Below are positions 51,601 to 60,600 of a stretch of DNA of 64,000 nt, piece by piece. Each line of letters opens with the position of its first letter. Position 1 is the first letter of the stretch. The position numbers and the translations under genes were made by a program. This DNA comes from Apus apus (taxonomy: Eukaryota; Chordata; Aves; Apodiformes; Apodidae): the NCBI RefSeq assembly GCF_020740795.1, contig NC_067287.1, positions 10,431,501-10,495,500 of the forward strand. Reading direction: 5' to 3'. The notes beneath the pieces were generated by a model. The model saw nothing but the letters and a program-made list of their open reading frames with translations. It did no database searches and was not told where the DNA came from.

Positions 51601-54600
51601 TCGTGGACTGCTTGTTGTTTGTAACAGAGAAGCCAGGGAGGATTTTTGTTTAGAACACCTCCTCTACCAGTGCAGGCTTTCTGGGTCACGCAGATGGGCT
51701 TTGGCTCGGGTGCAAGCTCCTTCCTCTTGGCAGCTCTAAGCTGAGAGAAATGGGCACCCTGTAAACCACTGCCTTGGAAGGGACCTGTCCTTAGCTGTTT
51801 CTGTGCAGCCAGCCGCTCCTGGCAGCTCCTGCACTCTTTGCTGGTGGCTCTGAGGTCTCTTTACCATAAGGTACCAAATTCAGTGGCATGCCCCATGTGG
51901 TTCTGGGTCTGCTCAGCCATAGATCGTAGCCCTGGTGCAGAGAGGGGCTGAGAGCCAGAAGGGAGATGTTTGCACCCCACATTTCACCTTTATGAAGTCT
52001 CTGTTTCTCTGGCTTGCAAACCTTTAGTGGCCTTTTTGACGAGCATGGGAGTGACTCTGTGCATGTTTTTCCTTACATCTCCAGTCCCTGGGAGGCTCCT
52101 GAAACCTCCTTGTCTCTTCTCCCCAGGGCATTTTTGACATCCTTCCTCAATCTTTCTCTTCTTCCTCTCCAAGTTTATTTTTGCCCTTGTAACCTGGTTT
52201 CTGTTCTCTTTCTGATTTAATCCTAAGGCATGTGCTGCTCTCTTCTGAGAGCTTGCACCTCTCCATCCTGCTCCCAAAAGGGCTGACAATCCCAAGAGGT
52301 TCAAATAGCCATTGGGCTGGGGCAAATGGCAAGGGGTGACCCTTGTCCCCTTTCTGTGACCTGCAAAAACATGACCAGTGCTTATAGCTGCAGTGTGTAA
52401 AAATGCTGCCCCCCCTCTGATTGCTCTGCTAACCACCTCCTGAGTCACCAAGTGTGGCTGCTGTGGGTCAGGTCAGAGGTGGCTACATTGCAGTGCAGGT
52501 GGATGGTTCTTAGCTAGAATGTTCTGTGCTTGGTGTATATGCTCCTCTGGGTTTTTTTTTCACAAGAAATCAATGCAGTGTTAGGTATTACACCGCCAGG
52601 TATTCCCACTACATCGTTGTGTGTTACATACTGTTGATTATTTCAGAGCTGGACTCATTGATCCCTGCTGGTCCCTTCCAACTTGAGATTTTTTATGATC
52701 ATTACATAGATTTCTCATGGGAATACAAAAGATATTTCTTTCTATTTTTTTTTTTTTTTTATCAGTGCTGTGTTTATTCCTCATGTTCCTATGTGCGTTT
52801 GGCAGCAGGTAGACCCTGCCTGCCCTGCCTTGCTCACGCCAAGGGTTTGTGTTGGTTGTTCACACTGAAACTGCATTTGAGTTATTTAGACTTCCTTTCC
52901 CCAGCAGATCGAGTACTGCTTCACCAGAGTTTCCATTCCTGGCACGAAAGGGCAAGGCTGTCTTTTCTTACCCCTCCCTTCCCCTGCCCTGGCCCTCTTT
53001 GCTATCAAAGTCTTGCAGCTCTCCCCAAATCTGGCAGCAGTTCCTTGGAGGACTAGCCCTCACAGAGCGCTGCTGTTCCTGCCTCTTTTCAGTGGGATTT
53101 CTCCTTGTCCTTGAGAGGACCTTTTGCAAGTGTTAATGCATGCTAATGAGCCATTAAATGCCAGGGCAGAATTAAAGAATAAAGAAGTGACGTCTTCGAC
53201 ATCTTTACGGGAGCCAGAACTCCATCTGTGGGTCTCCGCTCTTAAAGTGGCACGGCTTGTGGGTGGCAACCAGAGGTGTCATCCGATGGTGCATGAACAG
53301 ACCCAAACCCCCTGTCCTGCTGCAGCCACCCCCTCCCGTCACTGGGAACCTCGTAATTCAGAAAGTGGAAAGATCCAAAAGAAAAGCAGGATGAGCTTTG
53401 AAAACACAGCTCATTGCCTACTCACTCCCCAAAGATGGAAGACGGTCTTAGATTGAACTTGCTTAAATGTGCTGCCTTTACAGCCAGCATCCCACCGAGC
53501 TTGTCATTTGTGTTCAGTCCTTCTGATTAGAGTAATTAACAGAAATAACCATTTGGAAATGAATGCTGTATTTGGGATTCAGAGGTAGATGAAAGCCTCA
53601 AGCTGGCAGGTGAGTGAAATTCTGGGTCTTTGCATTTCTTGTTGTCATACACGGACAACCTGTGAAATTTGCTCGGTTTGGTTTAAAAACTTTAATTTAA
53701 ACAATCGACCTGAAAGGCAAGTGCAACACAGGCTGTGGGTTTGTTTCTTTCATTTTTATTTTTTTTTTAATTTTATGTTTGTTTTGTGTATTTTGAATGA
53801 TATTCTGACTCCTTCCAGCTTCTTTGGGAAGGGAGAAATCTGTTCCAAAACCATGGACCTTTGGTGAACTTGCACCAGATTATGTGTTTGCATCCGAACA
53901 CAGAACTGGGCAGGGCTCCCATGGCACTGTATTTTGCAGAGAAAGAATTTCTCTCTGCTCCAGAGCCCACCCCTCTTAACGAGGTCCAGCTGAAAGGACA
54001 TTCAGCCCATTTGGGCTCTGGCAGGGTGAGAATTAGCCTGCTTTTCATTTGCAGGATGGACTTGAACCATAGAATTTGACCTTGGAGTTCAGGCATTTGG
54101 GATTGTTTGGCTTTATTTTGGAGCCAAGTTTTATTTTAAGAACAGATCTGGAGGCTTTTTGTGTGGTTGAAGATGGTAGGAGCCTGCTTGGACAGCAGAA
54201 CAGAGAGACAAAGGTTATCCTCCCTGGAAGCTCCATGCATTGGTGGAAGGCTTGCAGCACTGTTGGTTTTCTCAAGCCCTTCATCTGCATTTCATCTAAC
54301 TGCATGATCACCGTATGTCCCCTCATGTTTCTAAATCTTCATAACTTTCACAGTGACAAAACCTGAAAACTGAATGTAGACTTGTATTAGCAGATCTGGG
54401 CAAAGAGATGGGCCAAGTATGGAACTGGGGGAGAAGCTTCTGCTCCTGGACCCATAGGGTGTTGGTTGTATCTGGGCAGGGTTAGGAGAGCCAATTGAAA
54501 ATGGCTCTTTGCCAAGTGGTTTCCTCTGTCAGGCTTTTTGGGGTGAAAGGAAACAAGTTGGGGGGAACTGCAGTGACAGGGGTTTGCACACTGGAAGGGT

Positions 54601-57600
54601 GGATCTCCTCTCTTACGGGTTTGCAGATGAAATTCCATGATATATGCCTGCAGGGCTGAGAGTTGACTGGAGCAGGGAGCAACGCAGTGGGAATAGGTGT
54701 GTACCATGGGAGACCCAATAAACACCTGCATTGGAGGGGATGGAGGCTGGTGGAAAAGAACAGTGGCACTGAGCCCTTCTGCAGTTAGAGGACTGGAGGG
54801 AAACAGGAGTGGGTCAAAAGACACATACATACCTTCCTATCTGGCTTAAGGAATAAGAATTATTAGCAGTTTCTCCAGTGACTTCTGTGTCAGGTGCTTA
54901 AGGGGTGACAAAGCCAAGGATGAGCATGTGCCTAATTTGGTGGGGATGGTATTTGGCTTGAAGGGAACTGGTGCGCCCATGCAATGGCCCCCGTTTGGGG
55001 GGCCCAGTGTGTCCCTGGGAGGGTCTGGCAGCAGCCCTAGCCCTGTATCACTCCCTGCACCAGTAGCAGAATTGGCAGCAGGACCTACAGCTCCAGTTCC
55101 CAGCTCTGGGTCTCTGTCCAAAAGGCCACGTGTGGCAGGCTCGGCTGAGGCGCTAACATCAGAAGAAGTCAAGAGATTTGTAGAGTGCTGAACTTACCAA
55201 AAAAAAAAAAAAAAAAAAAGGCTTTATTTTAAGAAATGCAGCTTTAGATCTCCTTCAGGAAATGAATCTTCACTGCCTATTTTGGCTTTGGTGGATCATC
55301 ATCCGTATCTCATGATCGCATTTCAGTTCCCCTTCTGTAGCGAAGTAAAATGAGGAAAGGCTGGCCAGGGCTGCCACAGGAAATCCGCCTGCCCCCAGAT
55401 TGCTTTCAGCTGCCTTCATGAGGCAGCAGTTTCCAAAGCCCTGTTTTCCCTGCCCAGTTCTCATTTAACCCAGAAATTCCTGATTGAGTGAAAAACTGGG
55501 TGACCGAGGGGTTATTTTTATAATTGCAGTGCTGCGATGCAGGGAATTCTGGCAGTTAAGTGGAGCTGGCAATGGGGCTTGTGGTACCCAGGGATGAATT
55601 AGCACCTCAAATGTATCCCCTCACCTTTGGTTTAATTACCCTGTGTCTCTGATGCTATTTTTGATGCTTGGTGAGCTCAACCAGTGCTAGTATCGCAATA
55701 AAGGCTTATTTAAAGCCTTGTTGATTCTTGACCAAACCCATATGCTTCAAGATAAAAATATCTGTTGAAATCAATGCAGTGGGAAGCTGCTCATAGCAGC
55801 AGTGTCTGGTTTAAATAACATACAGAACAGCACTATTTACTTATTACTAACTTCTTAGCGTCTGCTTTGTTGTTTCAGTATTGCATTGTGGATAAATGAG
55901 TGTGGGCAAGCTGTCTTCTGCTGTGAATGGAGGCGGAGAGTGGATGCCTTTTGGTTTACACAGAAACCTCGGACCCTTTGGCATCTGTCTCTGTTTATGT
56001 TGTAACCTTTTCACAAGGAAGTGGTTGTGCTCTGTAGGCTCCAGGAGCCGGGGATGCTTCTTGCCAGCCTGCTGCCCCTTTTTACCCCTGCCAGGCTGGT
56101 GTGACCCAGGGAATGGATCCTAAGCCCATTGCCGCTATTTAAAATTTCGCAGACTCTTCCTGACTTCCTGCTGGTGCCGACCATCTGGTGTCAGGACAGC
56201 CATGAACTGGAGCTGTGCCATGGGCAGGCTGCCTCGCCTTGCCTGGCCTCTTCGTCCGCAGTGCCAGCTGCTTTGACTCATGGAAAGAGATTAGTGGGGA
56301 AATCAACGATTTATTTGCCTGAGCAGGCACTCTGTCTTACCATACCGCTTTCCCAAATGGAAAGGTCTACATTTTCCAAGTGTTCAAAGCCTCTTCCACT
56401 GCCCTTCTTCCTCCCGCTCAAGACGTGCCGTTCCCGGAGCCCCTCCTGCGGACACTGGATGCTTTCACTGGGAGATTGGATGATGTGCTGCAAACCCAAT
56501 GATCAAGCAGTGCCCCGTGCTGGTAGGGTTTGACTTCTTCTCTCATAAGCAGGTGGTTTTGGTGCATCCACCCCTACGGAACACAAACAACATGTAGCTT
56601 CTGCCTGGGTGCTCTCTGGGTGATGGGCACAGCGACCAGGGCTCCTTAGACGGTTGGCACCGGGGAATCTGGAAATTACTTGCTGTAACTTATTTCTCTT
56701 AATTGATTTTTGTGTTTGGTTTCTTTCAAGCTAGTTGTTCAAGTAACCAAAACTGACAAAAGCACAGCGTGTTGAAGGTCCCTACCCAAAGCCTGGAGTT
56801 GAGCATGGAGGCACAAAAATAAGTGTCTTGATTTAATGGGAACAAAATTCCCTTTCTCCTCCCGAGTCCCTTGGAAACTAAGAAACTGGCATAAAAATAA
56901 TGAGGATTATGTTTTTCTTATATGGTAGGCACATCAATTTAATTTTCTAGATGGTGGGGGGAAAAAAAAGTATTTTGGAAAGGCTTGTTTTAAACCCTTT
57001 CTCCCCATTTATAAAAGCTGGGATGATTTTTTTTCTCCCTCTCAAAAGAAAGCTGGTATTTTTGCATAATGTTGTGGTCCCCTGAAGCAGGGGGAAGAAA
57101 CTCACTTTCTGTTAAAAGACCAAGCGACAGATCTTTTAGCTCACTGAGTTTCAGGCTTCTTGGTGCAATTCCTAAAAGGCAAACAAAATTATCATAGAGG
57201 GCCGAGGGTGTGTCCCACCCAGCACTGGCCCTGCTTTGCAGCCTGCTGTCAGGAAGCCTGGGATGAAATCAGAGTCAGAGGCTGGAAGTTTCTGGCCAAA
57301 GCTGCTATCCTGGTTCCTGCTTGCAAGCCATGAGTGCGAAGCTGGGGTGAAGCCTGGCACGTGGCAGAGGAGCAGCTGCTGGCGTTGGGCTGCCAAGTTG
57401 GGCCCGTGAGGTGCCAGGGTGAAGGCAGAGGGGGCTTGGTCTGCGGCTGCTGAGGGGGAGAGGCAGAGGCAGCTGGGGTGAAATGAGGACAGTTGGACAT
57501 CCTGCCAAAACCTGCCAGAGTGACAGTGAGATGTGCAGCCCAGCCTGGGTATGGCAGTGGCATGGGGATGTATTTCAGGGCAGGGAGAGAGATGGAGGGA

Positions 57601-60600
57601 CCAGCTGAGCTGCAGGTCTTGGTCCTCCTTGGTCACCCTCTTGGGAAGAGGGTGCCTCCAAGGAGCAGTGCTCCCCATGGCTCCCATCCCACCAGGGCTC
57701 AGACTAGTCTAAACCTAGCCTGGGGACTGCTCTCCCTTGCCAGAAACCTTGCTTTCCTCTGCTACACCCTCTGCTCCCAGCATGTTTCTGCAACCTCCCT
57801 GACATGTGTTTCGTGTTAGCCCCCCAACAACCAAGAGCTGGCTGGAAAGTATGTTATCAAATTCAGAGGCAACATTTAATTTCCCAGTTAGATCTGGATC
57901 TTTTAAACATCTAAGCTCATCACATTTCAAGGATGGGAACAGAAGAAAACATCTCTTGTTATGTTTGGAGAACATAATTAATGACTTTTGGCTTCAGAAA
58001 CTAGCTTTAATAGAGAACATGCAAACTCAAAGGGTTCAAGGGGGTTAAAATCCAGGGTGATATCCTGTACCATGAGACTTCTGCTGGTGCAGAGGTGTCC
58101 TGCAACACACCCTCCTCCTTTCTTACTGGAAATGAAACTGGAATGTGAAACTAGGTTCATCATTGGCATAGTGGTGGAGGTCTTCCCGCAGGCATGATGT
58201 TATGTGCCCCAGAAACTGCTTAACCACATCAACACTGTGTGTGACTGCAGGAGAGCTGAGACTGGAAACATGCAGCCCATTTGACTGCAAGATCCCAGTG
58301 CTATGCTGCAAACCTCAGCTCTGGGTCCCATCACCAGTGGCCTTGCTGCCACATTGTCTCAGTGCTCCTGCTGGGCTGTGTCCTGAGCAAGGGGATGAAG
58401 TGGATTCCCACCTCTGGCATTCCAGGTGGATGCTGAGAAGTGGGATAAATCTTGTCATGCCCAGATGAGAAAGGAATGTATCCCACTCACTACTGTTTTC
58501 CAGTCTTCAGGCGGTGTGGGAGATGGATGGAGAGCACCAGAAGTAGAGTTCATGGTGCGTGCAGGAGTGGCCACTCTTTCCAGATGTTACAGGCATTGAA
58601 GACTGAAGTATCTTTGCTGTTAAAGGTCAACATGGAAAATCCCGCTCTTGGCACATTCCCTGTGATGAGCTTCAGCCAGTGACTTCTTGCATGTGGAGCC
58701 AGTGTGGCCAAGGCAGAAAACACATTTCAACATGTTTTTAAATTTCAAGCTCACTCACCACACTTAGTCACCCTCATACAGAAGGGCTTTTTCTTCATGC
58801 CCTTCAATAAACAAACCCGTTTGCTTTAAGATGATGTTTCTTAAGTTTTCCAATCCCAGTGTTTTAATAGGCTGCAATATTTGGAAATGGCTGTTTCCCT
58901 TCCCTGCAACAGCCATTCCAGGCTCCATCCCCCACTTGCCTGGGGCTGGAAGGGATGTGTGAGCTTTCTAGCCTCCTCTACTAACGGCTTTAAAAATTAA
59001 ACCATTTCACGAGCAATAGAACTTCCAGAGATGGATTTCCAATGGATTTACATCTTGTGCTGGTCTCTGTGGTGTCGAAGAGGCACTGAGCTAAGGCTGA
59101 TGATGCTGGGGCTCTCCCTCTCTGCCCAGGAGCATCAGAGTAGCTCCCACCAGGTTTGGACTAAGTGGTGATGTGAACACCATCAACTTGCTTCTCTTGG
59201 CTCTTACAGCTCAAATTACAATGTGATTAAATACCATACACATGGATTCCCAGTGCCAGCTGCTTTGCATTCCTTCAAATAGTGCCCATTTAAGAAAAAA
59301 ATGTTATTTATAGCTAATTTTGACATGTTCACTGCCATGAAGGCACCAAACTTGCTGCCTGCAAGGGCCTGATTACCTGAATTAATTGTAGGAACCAGCC
59401 AACCCCTTTGGTTTGCTTGTGAAAGGAGGGTGAAGGGGGTCCTGCTCTGCAGCTGCAGTGGTGGACATTGCTGTGTCCCACAGGCTCTAAACTGGAGCTT
59501 CACAGGGAAGGGGCAGACCAAACCTGCCTGTAAGGATGTGTGTGGGGAAAGGGCAAGGCTGTCTCTGTGAAGGCAAGCAGAGGGAGGGATTTTTAATCTC
59601 CATCAGATGTAGGCAGGGAAGGAGGTCACCTCTAGAGATCTTGTAAACACAGCCTCCTGTGTCTAGCAGTGTTTGAGTTTGCAGGCTGGATCCAAAGCAA
59701 ACGGTGGGAGTGCAAAAGAGGCTGTAGGAGGGCAACTTGGGATGTGCTGGGACATATGAGATGCCTTGTAAAACAGAAGGTGTTGCCATGACTTTTGGCA
59801 AGGGATGGAGCCTGACAATCCACAGCCTCTCTAGTAATCTTGGAGTGATGAGAGAGACAGGGAGATCAGTGGCTTTGTGCCGATGAAAGGAGTGTGTATG
59901 TAATTTATCTTGTCTGAGGTGCATAAGGCTGTTTCCAGTGGGAAAGCTTAGCTGTAATTAGGTTGTTGATGAGCCTTGTATACAAACCCTTCAGCTCTAT
60001 AAACTATGCCTTCAAAGGCATCCCTTCTCCTAGGGACCAACCAAGGAGGAATTTGAGCAGTATTTCCAGTGAGCTGATGGATGCCTTTCTGAAACCAGAT
60101 GCTGGGCAGCCAGCCACTCCACTTACCATCACTGAATGCCTTCGAGCCTGTTGACTTTCTCAGCCTGTCACTAAACCCCAGAGCTGCAAGGGGATGCTTG
60201 GCTACAGGAGAACCGATAGTGGATTGTTTTCTTCCTTCACTTCTGCTGTGCTGTACCTTCATTGTACTGACTGGGACACAGATGTCTGGCTTGGACACAG
60301 GAGCCAGTGCTTGTTGTTTTAGTTCTATTAATTTTTTTAGGTGTTTTAAGGTTTTTGGGAGTACTTCTTAACTAGGACAGTTAGCAAAGCATGGTAGGAA
60401 AGACCTTATGAAATGGTTGACCTCCTAAGCTTTTTGCTGCTAAATCCTGGGTTCAAAACCAGCAAGGAAGAACTGCTCCATTCCCATCTTAATTTTTCTC
60501 TACATAGACACAGAAATAAGAGGTTAATTTGTATGTACCAGCAGCCAACCCAGTAAACATAGAAGCCCTAGCAGGAGCCCCCTCTTTTATGCTATTTTGA

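Noticed and set aside
54387..54830. 147-codon minus-strand open frame in intron 10
   Set aside because: Pro/Ser/His-rich with no recognised family and no splice or start support.
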